DNA of 64,000 nt from DATKKK01 sp964354625. GTDB lineage: Archaea > Thermoproteota > Bathyarchaeia > Bathyarchaeales > Bathycorpusculaceae. The position numbers were made by a program, and so were the translations under genes. Below, piece after piece: positions 52,250 through 60,987 of the stretch. The DNA lies in assembly GCA_964354625.1 (NCBI GenBank), contig CAYHAK010000001.1, positions 1 to 64,000 of the forward strand, written 5' to 3'. Position 1 is the first letter of the stretch. Every line of letters starts with the position of its first letter. The notes under the pieces are model-generated. The model was not told the DNA's origin, made no database searches, and saw only the letters and a list, made by a program, of their open reading frames with translations.

Positions 52250-54148
52250 ATGTCCGTGAAACGATCTAGGAAACGTAAGAAGCCTGAGAAGCCGGTTGAG
52301 GCTCCTGAGCCTCTTGCGCCAGAAGCACCGGTTCAGGAAACTCCAGTCATGGAAGCACTTTCTGAGGAGGCTCCAACACCGCCTCCAGAGCCCACTCCCG
52401 TAGAAGAGACTCCAGCAATCCCCGAAGTTGTGCAGGAGACAAGAGAGGAATCAGTGCCAGCTTCTTCTGAGAAGCCCTGGTACAGGTTCTGGCCCGAAGG
52501 CGTCCCAAAACACATAGATTATCCGAACGTTCCGCTTTCGGACCTGCTCAAGACAACAGCTGTAGCGTACCCAAACCACACGGCGATTGTCTACTTCGAC
52601 AAGCCCATGACCTACCGCGAACTGAACGTGGCCGTGGACAAGTTTGCGACGGCGCTGGCTGACTTGGGCGTGAAGAAAGGCGACAAGGTCGCGCTCTTTC
52701 TAGCCAACATGCCTCAGTTCGTGATCGCCTACTACGGCGCTATCAAGATAGGCGCGATTGAAACCGCCATCAGCCCTTTGTACAAAGATCGTGAAGTTGA
52801 GCACCAGCTTGTGGACTCTGAGGCTGAGACAATAGTGGTCTTAGACGCCCTCTATCCAATCGTGGAAAGGGTTATGGACAAGACCAAGGTGAAACGCGTG
52901 ATCGTCACGGGCCTTGGAGAGTACATGCCCTCCATAAAAGCAAGGCTCGGCAAGATGCTTGGCAAGATTCCCTCACACAAAGTCGAACGCAAGCCCAACA
53001 TCTGCTTCTTCCAAGAACTCCTCCGCAAATATCCCGCAAACCCACCGAAGGTGGCGATCGACCCCAAGGAGGACTTGGTGGCCTTACAATACACGGGCGG
53101 AACCACAGGTACATCCAAAGGCGCGATGCTCACGCACTTGAACTTAGTTTCGAACGCGGTTTCGTGTGCGGCGTGGCTAAGAGGTACCACGGGAGGAGAA
53201 ACATTCCTGACTGTTCTGCCACTGTTTCACATCTATGGCATGACCACAGGCATGAACGCGCCGATATTTCTGGCAGGCAAAATGGTAATGCTCCCAAAGT
53301 TTGACATCAAGACCACGCTGGAATCCATAGCGAAACACCGCGTCTCAGTGTTCTGCGGTGCGCCCACTATGTACTCTATGCTGCTGGCTCATCCGGAAAT
53401 GATGAAATACGACTGCACAAGCGTGCGCTTCTGCATAAGCGGATCAGCCCCGCTGCCGCCTGAGGTTCAGAAGAAGTTCATGGAAGCCACTGGCGGCGTG
53501 CTCGTCGAAGGCTACGGGCTTACCGAATCGTCGCCGGTCACGCACTGCAACCCGCTGGACAAGTCAATGAAAACCGTGAACGTCGGCTCCATCGGACTGC
53601 CTTGGTCTGACACCGACGCGAAGATCGTCGACATGGAGACAGGCACAAAGGAGCTCTCGGTCGGCGAGACAGGTGAGCTCATGGTTAAGGGCCCGCAGGT
53701 GATGAAAGGCTACTGGAACATGCCTGACGAAACCACCGCCGTGCTCAAGGAGGATGGATGGCTACTCACAGGCGACATAGGCAGAATGGACCCGGACGGC
53801 TACTTCTACATCACGGACCGCAAGAAGGACCTCATCAAGTACAAGGGCTACAGCGTATATCCACGAGACATCGAGGACGTGATCTACGAGCATCCTGCGG
53901 TCAAGCTGTGCGCAGTAGTTGGCAAGCCTGACCTTGTGGCCAGCGAAATCCCCAAAGCCTTCATAGTCCTCAAAGACGGAGCCACAGCCACGGAAGAACA
54001 GATCAAGAAATTCGTGAACGAGAAAGTCGCACCCTACAAAGCCATCAGAGAAGTGGAATTCCGAAAAGAGCTACCGATGACGCTGGTGGGCAAGGTTCTC
54101 AGAAGGGTACTGCAAGAAGAAGAACGAAAGAAGACACAGAAGACCTAG
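52250..54148 (+). CDS. Long-chain acyl-CoA ligase with Pro/Glu-rich N-terminal extension
   Basis: A 632-residue AMP-forming ligase. The AMP-binding loop YTGGTTGTSKGAMLTHLNL (about residue 287), GYGLTESSP, LTGDIGRMD and the C-terminal catalytic Lys in LVGKVLRR are present. It activates fatty acids for the beta-oxidation enzymes upstream. Residues 1-75 are a low-complexity Pro/Glu/Ala-rich extension (KRSRKRKKPEKP then EAPEPLAPEAP) not found in typical members, perhaps a tether or interaction tail. TATA-like ATATTTAACA at 52227-52236 lies so close that the true start may be ATG 52250 or GTG 52256. Confidence 0.9.
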   Translation: MSVKRSRKRKKPEKPVEAPEPLAPEAPVQETPVMEALSEEAPTPPPEPTPVEETPAIPEVVQETREESVPASSEKPWYRFWPEGVPKHIDYPNVPLSDLLKTTAVAYPNHTAIVYFDKPMTYRELNVAVDKFATALADLGVKKGDKVALFLANMPQFVIAYYGAIKIGAIETAISPLYKDREVEHQLVDSEAETIVVLDALYPIVERVMDKTKVKRVIVTGLGEYMPSIKARLGKMLGKIPSHKVERKPNICFFQELLRKYPANPPKVAIDPKEDLVALQYTGGTTGTSKGAMLTHLNLVSNAVSCAAWLRGTTGGETFLTVLPLFHIYGMTTGMNAPIFLAGKMVMLPKFDIKTTLESIAKHRVSVFCGAPTMYSMLLAHPEMMKYDCTSVRFCISGSAPLPPEVQKKFMEATGGVLVEGYGLTESSPVTHCNPLDKSMKTVNVGSIGLPWSDTDAKIVDMETGTKELSVGETGELMVKGPQVMKGYWNMPDETTAVLKEDGWLLTGDIGRMDPDGYFYITDRKKDLIKYKGYSVYPRDIEDVIYEHPAVKLCAVVGKPDLVASEIPKAFIVLKDGATATEEQIKKFVNEKVAPYKAIREVEFRKELPMTLVGKVLRRVLQEEERKKTQKT

Positions 54149-54220
54149 CGTCCCCACTCATTTCCTCTTTTGCCTGCTTGAAAAGTGCGCGCTAGCCCTT
54201 TCTCGACAAGACGGCCTAGT

Positions 54221-54862
54221 CTACGAATTGTGCATCTGTTCCAGTGGAGCGCTTAGGCTTGCCACGCTACTGAGCGTTCCCTTCTTGCCGATTCTCAGCT
54301 GTTTTTCGCCTCTGAACGTGGACATGCGCGCATTCTCAATCTGCAGCATGTCGCCTATGCTTATGGAGTTTATCTGCTCGTTCCAGAGGCACAGCTTGAT
54401 CTGGCCTGTTTCGTCGCCTATTATCACGTTGACGACGCTGGCGTAGTTGCCGAATCTGGTGAAAACCATTTTTGGCTTGGGGATTTCGAGGACTTTGGCT
54501 TGCAGATTGATCTGCTTCATTCCTGTTCGGAGGTCCTTGATATGCAGGGAATGCGCGCTATCATTCTTACCCACCGTGGTTCGGTTGGTGAGGCTGGTTT
54601 TTCTGAAGGCTCTTATGGGGTTTCTCTGCTCCAGCAGGAATTCCTGAGGCACTGGAAACTGGGCCACGACTTTCGAGCCTTTCGAAATCAGCATGACGGC
54701 CTTCTCTGTGTTCCGGCTGCGGCACGTTATGCAGAGTTCGCCCACGGTGGCTTGCTTGCTCTTTTCCGCCGAAATCAGAGCCTGAAAAAACCGGTCAGGG
54801 TCTACTTCGAATTTAGTAGAAAGAAAGGCGAGATACTCGCCGACAGATACTTTGCTTCGCAC
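54221..54862 (-). CDS. OB-fold single-stranded DNA-binding protein (RPA-like)
   Basis: A 213-residue protein. Residues 105-200 form an RPA-type OB fold (IKDLRTGMKQINLQAKVLEI, VNVIIGDETGQIKLCLWNEQ, GDMLQIENARMSTFRGEKQL). The N-terminal 100 residues are basic and mostly helical. It probably binds ssDNA or RNA. It starts at GTG 54862, eight bases after the Alba stop, so the two form an operon. A CxxC zinc motif of full RPA is absent; one CxxC-like pair is not visible. Confidence 0.75.
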   Translation of the reverse strand: MRSKVSVGEYLAFLSTKFEVDPDRFFQALISAEKSKQATVGELCITCRSRNTEKAVMLISKGSKVVAQFPVPQEFLLEQRNPIRAFRKTSLTNRTTVGKNDSAHSLHIKDLRTGMKQINLQAKVLEIPKPKMVFTRFGNYASVVNVIIGDETGQIKLCLWNEQINSISIGDMLQIENARMSTFRGEKQLRIGKKGTLSSVASLSAPLEQMHNS

Positions 54863-54870
54863 TTTGGTGT

Positions 54871-55158
54871 CTACTCTTTTCCCAGTGCTATTTCAATCGT
54901 GGAAACCATTCTTGACCTGTTTTCGCCTTCACGCGGTGGTAGCTCTTCTGTTCCAATGGTGATGTTTTTGACCTTGACATCTTTGAGGAAGCGGCTTCTG
55001 ACTATCTCAGCAGCGTCGACTGCGGTGGTGATGGATTGTCCGCGTGCCTTCAGTGTTACTTGCTTCAGACTGCCTGACGAGAAGCTGGTGATAACGGCTA
55101 GCACGTAGCTCATGGGGGGTTTCCTTCCGATGAAAATGGTCCCTGGATCTCTATCCAT
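54871..55158 (-). CDS. alba: Alba family nucleic-acid-binding protein
   Basis: A 95-residue Alba chromatin/RNA protein. The N-terminal TIFIGRKPPMSYVLAVI strand-helix and ARGQSITTAVDAAEIVRSRF (with KARG nucleic-acid site) are the family hallmarks. It coats DNA or binds RNA as a dimer. ATG 55158 has GGAG ten bases upstream. Directly followed by the OB-fold gene. Confidence 0.92.
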   Translation of the reverse strand: MDRDPGTIFIGRKPPMSYVLAVITSFSSGSLKQVTLKARGQSITTAVDAAEIVRSRFLKDVKVKNITIGTEELPPREGENRSRMVSTIEIALGKE

Positions 55159-55280
55159 TTCTTTGTCACTCCTTTCTTTTTGTTGTTTGTTGTGTGTAAC
55201 GTTGGAGTGTCGGCTTGTTGTTCAACACCTAAACGCTACTGCCCAAAATAGTGCGCACCGTTCCTAATAAACGCACACAC

Positions 55281-56417
55281 CTACACGACAGGGCCGCATA
55301 GACGGGTTTCGTCGAGCTCTTCCATCGTGGTCTTGGTTAGCGCGCGTATGTTTTCAAGGTCAGTGAGTTCACCGTAGCCCACGAGCGTTATGGCTGTGCC
55401 TTCGCCGCCCATGCGTGCCGTTCTGCCGATCCGATGGAAGTACGTGGGCGCCTCGTTAGGCACGTCATAGTTTATGATGTGCGTTATCCCCTGAATGTCC
55501 AAGCCGCGTGCAGCCACGTCCGTAGCCACCAGAAGCTGAAGTCTGCCCTGCCTGAACGCGTTAGTAACCGCGTCACGTTGCGACTGCGTGAAGCCTGCAT
55601 GCAAAGCATCAGCATCGTAGCCTCTTCTGCTGAGGCCGCCTGCAATCTTGCTCGTGTCCGTGCGCGTCCTGCAGAAGATTATGGCGCGTTCCACTTGCTT
55701 TTCCTTCAGTATATTGCACAGCGTCTCGAACTTGTTGGCAGGGTTCACGACCACGTAGTACTGGTTGATCTGCTCAAGCGCGATTTCGTCCTTGCTCACG
55801 AGGATCTCTTCTGGGTTCCGCATGTACCTGTTGCAGACTCTGCGCACATTGCCGTCGATCGTAGCCGAGAAGAGGCTTGTCTGCCTTGTCGTAGGCATGC
55901 GTCGCAGTATGTAGTCGATGTCGTCAATGAAACCCATGTCCAACATGCGATCAGCCTCATCGAGCACGAGAATCTTCACGTAAGAGAGATTCAGCACCCC
56001 ACGCTTCATCAAGTCGATAATGCGACCGGGTGTGCCTACAACTATGTGAATTCCTCGCTGCAGGGACCAAACCTGCCTCTCGATCGAAGCTCCGCCGTAG
56101 ACGGCGAGAACCCTGAAGCCAGCGTACTTGGCGTACTTGCTCATGTGGTCGGCAACCTGCACGGCAAGTTCCCGTGTGGGCGCCAGAACTAGGCCCTGAA
56201 CGCGGTTGCTGTTTGCGTCTAGGCGTTCGATCATGGGTACGCCGAAAGCGGCTGTTTTGCCTGTGCCCGTCTGGGCTTGGCCTATGACGTCTCGTCCTTC
56301 AAGCAGCGAAGGAATCGCTTCAGCCTGAATCGGAAAAAGCTCCGTAAACCCAAGCTCACCGATTCCACGCATGACCTGCGGACTCAACCCTAACTCATTA
56401 AAACGCTTCAATTGCAT
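55281..56417 (-). CDS. DEAD-box RNA helicase
   Basis: A 378-residue minimal helicase core: Q motif near FTELFPIQ, Walker A AQTGTGKTA, PTRELAVQVA, DEAD box VLDEADRM, SAT, ATDVAARGLDIQG and HRIGRTARMG. It unwinds structured RNA, e.g. in ribosome assembly or cold adaptation. It has no C-terminal extension. ATG 56417 is used; AGGAG lies 12 bases upstream. The Alba and OB-fold genes follow on the same strand after 122 bases, so a nucleic-acid-handling group may be co-expressed. Confidence 0.92.
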   Translation of the reverse strand: MQLKRFNELGLSPQVMRGIGELGFTELFPIQAEAIPSLLEGRDVIGQAQTGTGKTAAFGVPMIERLDANSNRVQGLVLAPTRELAVQVADHMSKYAKYAGFRVLAVYGGASIERQVWSLQRGIHIVVGTPGRIIDLMKRGVLNLSYVKILVLDEADRMLDMGFIDDIDYILRRMPTTRQTSLFSATIDGNVRRVCNRYMRNPEEILVSKDEIALEQINQYYVVVNPANKFETLCNILKEKQVERAIIFCRTRTDTSKIAGGLSRRGYDADALHAGFTQSQRDAVTNAFRQGRLQLLVATDVAARGLDIQGITHIINYDVPNEAPTYFHRIGRTARMGGEGTAITLVGYGELTDLENIRALTKTTMEELDETRLCGPVV

Positions 56418-56683
56418 ACTTTTTCATGTCTCCTATCACAAAACACCTGATGACGTAATCCAGGAGCCTCGAAACAAGGCCTCTTTTAGTTAAGCACCGG
56501 TTAGTGTGACAACCAACAAGCACACAACACCCATATAAAAGCATTTGCGCAATTGGGAAGAGAAACAATGTTGCGTCTTCTGAGGAGAAAGACCATCAAA
56601 CACCAATGATGCTTCATTGTGTGCTAGCCAAGGCTTCTGGAGAACTGCAAGACTCTCATGGTTACGGCTAAACAGCAAGCCGA
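56418..56683. other. Intergenic region between Tes and helicase genes
   Basis: About 265 bases. It holds the AGGAG site of the helicase gene and no convincing gene of its own; a 78-codon minus-strand frame that enters the Tes C-terminus looks like chance. Confidence 0.5.
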
Positions 56684-58237
56684 TCAAATATACTCGTTCA
56701 TCTTCCTGCCTGTCTTCTTCGTCCACTCAGCAAGAGGCACCGCAAACTGTTTTTCCACGTTTGGTCGATGCAGACTGTTGTAGGTGCAGAAGCAGCGTAC
56801 TTTGCCGTCTGGTGTGGCGTAGTGTATGGCGCATTTTCTGACTCGGTCGAGATCCATGTTCCATACGTCTTGGAAGTGCATAATGCCTATCATGACTATG
56901 CGACGCATGAAGTCGCCCAGCGCCTCGTAGCTGCCCTTCGTGACCACGTCCTTGATTAGGCCTCGGACGATGCCGTGCTTCGCCATAGGCACCAGCTTCG
57001 CCATCTTCATCTTCGCAATCGTCTTCCTGCCCTTCAAACCCGTGAAATACACATCCCAGAAAACATCAGCAAACTTGTCAACATCCACGTATTTCATAAT
57101 CGGCTTATACGAGCCGTCCTCTTCGACTACCAGGAACGTGGCCGCACCGCACATAGGGTGAATCGTGAAATCCGGGTAGACCTTGTTCTTCAGGACGCCG
57201 ACGCCCTTCGTGACCGGAGTAGGCCAGTTCACAGGCCGCCAATCAAACCTGCCGACGGCGCCGCCTGTCTGCGCCTCAATCTCCTTCATCGTATCAGGAA
57301 TCGTGATACGCATCTTGCGCGCCTCATCCTTCCGCAGCCTGCCCGCCATCGACACAGGCTGAATGTTGATGCACCGCACAACGTCATGATTCTTGATCGC
57401 GAAGTCAACTATGGCGCCGAGATCTTTGTCATTCACGCCCTTCGCCAACGTCACAACCAAGACAATCGAATCCATGCCTAGCTCGCGCGCGTTCTCTATG
57501 ACCTTCAGTTTCGTGGCCACAAAATCACGCCTAGCCCGCGTCTGAACGTAAATATCATCCCGCAAACCGTCAAACTGCAGGTAAAGCGTACTCAACCCCG
57601 CGTCACGCAGACTCCTGAAGTAGTCTATGTCTTCGGCTATGCGGATGCCGTTCGTGTTGACCTCGGTGTGACTGATCCCCGCCTTTCTGGCCTCGCGAAT
57701 CAAGTCTGGAAGATCATTCCGCAACGTAGGCTCGCCGCCGCTAAACTGCAGCGCATTGCACGCCCAAGGCTTGTTAGCTCTGAGGACATGGAACATCTGA
57801 ACGATCTGCTCGAAAGAAGGCTCATAAACGTAGTTCGAGGCCCCAGCATAGGCAAAGCACACTGGGCAGGTCATGTTGCACCTGTTCGTAACGTCCACAA
57901 TGCCCAAAATCGTAGGCGTCCTGTGCTCGGGACACACGCCGCAGTCAAACGGGCAACCCTGAGTCTTCGCGCTCTGCGGATTCTCAAGGCCGCCGCCCAC
58001 GTAACGCTCGTCAAACCAGTTATCATAGAACCAGCGGAAAAGCTCCGCGTCACCCCAGTAAACGTCCTCAAACTTGCCGTGCTCAGGACACGTTTTCTCG
58101 AGGTAGATGACACCGCTTTCCTCGTAGATGCGCATCGGGATCTTCCGGTGGCACTCGGGGCATATGCTGTTTGACATAGTCTCGAACTTGCCCTGCGCGT
58201 GCGCCTCAACCTTGCCAACTTGCTCAGACTTCGTCAT
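56684..58237 (-). CDS. Tetraether lipid synthase (Tes)-type radical SAM enzyme
   Basis: A 517-residue radical SAM protein. The SAM-cluster motif is CNMTCPVC (C120, C124, C127). A second CxxxCxxC (GCPFDCGVC, C95-C102) and a CPEC...CPEHG pair (C26, C29, C50) sit N-terminal, as in GDGT/macrocyclic-archaeol synthases, which join lipid tails with extra iron-sulfur sites. Further cysteines near the C-terminus (RCFCTYNS) fit. This predicts tetraether membranes. ATG 58237 has GGGTG upstream. It is divergent from HypF. Assigned from recalled family layout; no search done. Confidence 0.85.
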   Translation of the reverse strand: MTKSEQVGKVEAHAQGKFETMSNSICPECHRKIPMRIYEESGVIYLEKTCPEHGKFEDVYWGDAELFRWFYDNWFDERYVGGGLENPQSAKTQGCPFDCGVCPEHRTPTILGIVDVTNRCNMTCPVCFAYAGASNYVYEPSFEQIVQMFHVLRANKPWACNALQFSGGEPTLRNDLPDLIREARKAGISHTEVNTNGIRIAEDIDYFRSLRDAGLSTLYLQFDGLRDDIYVQTRARRDFVATKLKVIENARELGMDSIVLVVTLAKGVNDKDLGAIVDFAIKNHDVVRCINIQPVSMAGRLRKDEARKMRITIPDTMKEIEAQTGGAVGRFDWRPVNWPTPVTKGVGVLKNKVYPDFTIHPMCGAATFLVVEEDGSYKPIMKYVDVDKFADVFWDVYFTGLKGRKTIAKMKMAKLVPMAKHGIVRGLIKDVVTKGSYEALGDFMRRIVMIGIMHFQDVWNMDLDRVRKCAIHYATPDGKVRCFCTYNSLHRPNVEKQFAVPLAEWTKKTGRKMNEYI

Positions 58238-58366
58238 GTTCCAACACCCTTTTTGAAGAATCGACTATCAACTATGGAAGCTGTTAACGTTTCTGGACGA
58301 TATAAATCATGAAGTGAGCGGCCACACACCTAGTGTACGACAACGAACCATTGGGCAAAAACGTAT

Positions 58367-60694
58367 ATGAAGCATGCCGCTGCAACTAGCCTTCAAGAGA
58401 GGGCCCAGGTGCGCGTCAAAATCAACGTCAAAGGCATCGTCCAAGGCGTAGGCTTCCGCCCCTTCATCTGCCGCACCGCCGCAGCCAACAAACTCAACGG
58501 CTACGTCAAGAACCTAGGCGATGCAGGGGTCGAAATCCTCCTGGAAGGAACAGAAGAAAACGTCAAGACCTTCCTCCACGACCTCAAACAGAAGAAGCCA
58601 CCGCTCGCCCAGATCTACGAACTCACCACGATCAGACTGCGGGGCAAAGACGAGCACAAAGCCTTCACCATCCACAGAAGCTCCAAGGAAGCCGAACACT
58701 CAGGCTCAGTCATCCCGCCTGACGTGGCCATATGCGACGAATGCCTCAGCGAACTCGCGCAGCCGCAGGATCATAGACACGACTATTTCTTTATCACATG
58801 CACCAACTGCGGTCCGCGTTACACGATAATTGAGCAACTGCCCTACGACCGCGAAAACACCACCATGCGAGATTTCCAGATGTGCAGTTACTGCCAAGGC
58901 CAATACGCTGACCCGTTGAATAGGCGCTTCCACGCACAAACCGTGGCCTGCCCAGTCTGCGGCCCAAAAGCCTACCTCGCCACTAGCAAAGGCGAACTTG
59001 TGGCGTGTAATGACCCGATTCGCGAGGCGGGAAAGCTGCTCGCGGAAGGCCAAGTGCTCGCCGTCAAAGGTTATGGCGGCTTCCACGTTGCCACAGCCAC
59101 CACCATTGACAAACCGCTCGAAAGTCTCAGGCAGGTCAAGCACCGCAGCCAGAAGCCTTTCGCCGTCATGGCCCGCGACCTCACAACCGTCAAGAGCTTC
59201 GCCGAAGTGGGCGAAGCCGAAGCCAACCTCTTGGCCTCATACACGAGGCCGATAGTGCTGCTCAGCAAGAGCAAAGACTACCATCTCTCAGGCTTGATCG
59301 CACCCAGTTTGCACAACGTAGGAGTCATGCTGCCCTACACGGGCCTGCACTACATGCTCTTTGACGCTACAGACGAGCCTGCCTTCGTGATGACCAGCGC
59401 CAATCCGCCCAATCAACCTATAATAACCGACAACCAAGAGGCACTCAGAACACTCGGCGACACAGTTGACTATTTCCTTTTCCACAACCGCGCAATAGCC
59501 TATAGGTGCGACGACTCGGTTCTCCGCATGCACGACAAACGCAAAGTGTTTATTCGCCGCTCACGAGGCTACGCACCTTCGCCGATACTGCTCAAGAGAA
59601 AGGCGAAGCGTTGCGTGGTCGGCCTTGGCGGGGAACTCAACAACACTGCCTGCGTGCTACTTGAAGACAGGGCCTTCGTATCCCAGCACATAGGCGACGT
59701 CGAAAACATCGAAACCATAAGCTTCCTCGAAAACACCGTCAAGCACCTGATACGCCTCACCAACAGCAAAGTCCACGCAATAGCATGCGACCTCCACCCC
59801 AAGTTTACAACCACAAAGCTTGCCCAAGAAATGGCGGAACGGAACAGCTGGCGACTCTTCCAAGTGCAGCACCACTACGCGCATGTCGCTGCTTTGATGG
59901 CTGAATACGGCGTGAAGGAGATGATGGGCGTATGCTGCGACGGTTACGGCTACGGCCTCGACGGAGAAGCGTGGGGAGGTGAGATCCTGATGTGCTCACA
60001 AGACACGTTCGGATTTGAACGTGTCGCCCACCTTGAACCGCAGCCTCTGACAGGCGGCGACTTGGCCACACGCTACCCACTGCGAATGGCCGCAGGCATC
60101 CTCCACAAGCACACGGGCATCGAGGACTGGCTCCTCCAGAACAAGCAGTATTTTCCACACGGCGAGAACGAGATCCGCATACTCCTCCACCAACTCAGAA
60201 AAAGCAGCGGAGTGGCCCAAACCACCAGCTGTGGAAGAGTACTTGACGCGGTCGCCGCTGTTCTGGGCGTGTGTTACGAGCGCAACTATGAGGGCGAACC
60301 AGCCATGAAGCTCGAGTCGGCTGCACGTGGAGGCAGAGACATCCTCAGGCTGAAACCGAAGACAAAGGGCGACATGCTCGAAACCTCTCGGCTGCTGCTG
60401 AGCCTTTTCGAGAAGAGGCACGAGCATCGAGTGGCAGACTTGGCCTACTCTGCCCATGCCTACCTAGCCCGAGGCTTGGCTGCACTGGCCTTGGAAAAAG
60501 CGTCAGAAAGCCACATTAGCACAATAGGCTTCTCTGGTGGGGTAGCATGCAACGAGATTCTGACCGCCATCATGCGAAAGACCATCAAGAAAGAAGGCCT
60601 GCGCTTTCTGGTTCACGAAGCCATCCCGCCTGGCGATGGAGGCGTATCCTTCGGCCAATCAATAGCCGCAGGCTTCTCCAACCTTGAACCATAA
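58367..60694 (+). CDS. hypF: Carbamoyltransferase HypF
   Basis: A 775-residue HypF. An acylphosphatase domain (VQGVGFRPFICRTA), zinc fingers (CDECLSEL, CTNCGPRYTI, CSYCQGQY, CPVCGP), a YrdC-like domain (AVKGYGGFHVATATT onward) and a Kae1-like domain (CDGYGYGLDGEAWGGE) are in canonical order. It makes the cyano ligand of [NiFe] hydrogenase from carbamoyl phosphate. ATG 58367 is listed; GTG at 58409 with GAGG upstream may be the true start (14 residues shorter). TATA-like GATATAAATC lies at 58299-58308. Confidence 0.95.
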   Translation: MKHAAATSLQERAQVRVKINVKGIVQGVGFRPFICRTAAANKLNGYVKNLGDAGVEILLEGTEENVKTFLHDLKQKKPPLAQIYELTTIRLRGKDEHKAFTIHRSSKEAEHSGSVIPPDVAICDECLSELAQPQDHRHDYFFITCTNCGPRYTIIEQLPYDRENTTMRDFQMCSYCQGQYADPLNRRFHAQTVACPVCGPKAYLATSKGELVACNDPIREAGKLLAEGQVLAVKGYGGFHVATATTIDKPLESLRQVKHRSQKPFAVMARDLTTVKSFAEVGEAEANLLASYTRPIVLLSKSKDYHLSGLIAPSLHNVGVMLPYTGLHYMLFDATDEPAFVMTSANPPNQPIITDNQEALRTLGDTVDYFLFHNRAIAYRCDDSVLRMHDKRKVFIRRSRGYAPSPILLKRKAKRCVVGLGGELNNTACVLLEDRAFVSQHIGDVENIETISFLENTVKHLIRLTNSKVHAIACDLHPKFTTTKLAQEMAERNSWRLFQVQHHYAHVAALMAEYGVKEMMGVCCDGYGYGLDGEAWGGEILMCSQDTFGFERVAHLEPQPLTGGDLATRYPLRMAAGILHKHTGIEDWLLQNKQYFPHGENEIRILLHQLRKSSGVAQTTSCGRVLDAVAAVLGVCYERNYEGEPAMKLESAARGGRDILRLKPKTKGDMLETSRLLLSLFEKRHEHRVADLAYSAHAYLARGLAALALEKASESHISTIGFSGGVACNEILTAIMRKTIKKEGLRFLVHEAIPPGDGGVSFGQSIAAGFSNLEP

Positions 60695-60735
60695 CCGATT
60701 TATCCCTGTCCAAGTCTGGGTACGGTTGACGAGTC

Positions 60736-60966
60736 ATGTGTCTGGCGATTCCCGGCAAGATCAAAAGCATCGAACAGGACAAGGCGAAAGTGGACTTCGG
60801 CGAAGGCGTCCTCCGCGAAGTCAACATAACCCTCGTGAACGCAAGCGTAGGCGACTACGTTTTGGTGCACGCAGGCTACGCCATCGAAGTCTTAGACGAG
60901 AAAGACGCGCTGGAAACGCTGAATCTGTGGAAAGAGATTCTCCAAGCCGAGACCAGCCAGAAATAG
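60736..60966 (+). CDS. hypC: Hydrogenase maturation chaperone HypC
   Basis: A 76-residue HypC beginning with the essential MCLAIPGKI motif. With HypD it carries the Fe(CN)2CO group. A TATA-like GATTTATCC near 60698-60706 would give it a leader of only about eight bases, so it may have its own promoter besides read-through from hypF (41 bases upstream). HypD follows 21 bases later. Confidence 0.95.
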   Translation: MCLAIPGKIKSIEQDKAKVDFGEGVLREVNITLVNASVGDYVLVHAGYAIEVLDEKDALETLNLWKEILQAETSQK

Positions 60967-60987
60967 AACCGCCCCTGCTGATCGGAA

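Noticed and set aside
55434..56192. 252-codon plus-strand frame over the DEAD-box helicase
   Set aside because: Exactly antisense to a clear helicase gene; no ribosome site and no family motif.
56490..56726. 78-codon minus-strand frame overlapping the Tes C-terminus
   Set aside because: No ribosome site or family resemblance, and it overlaps a strong gene.
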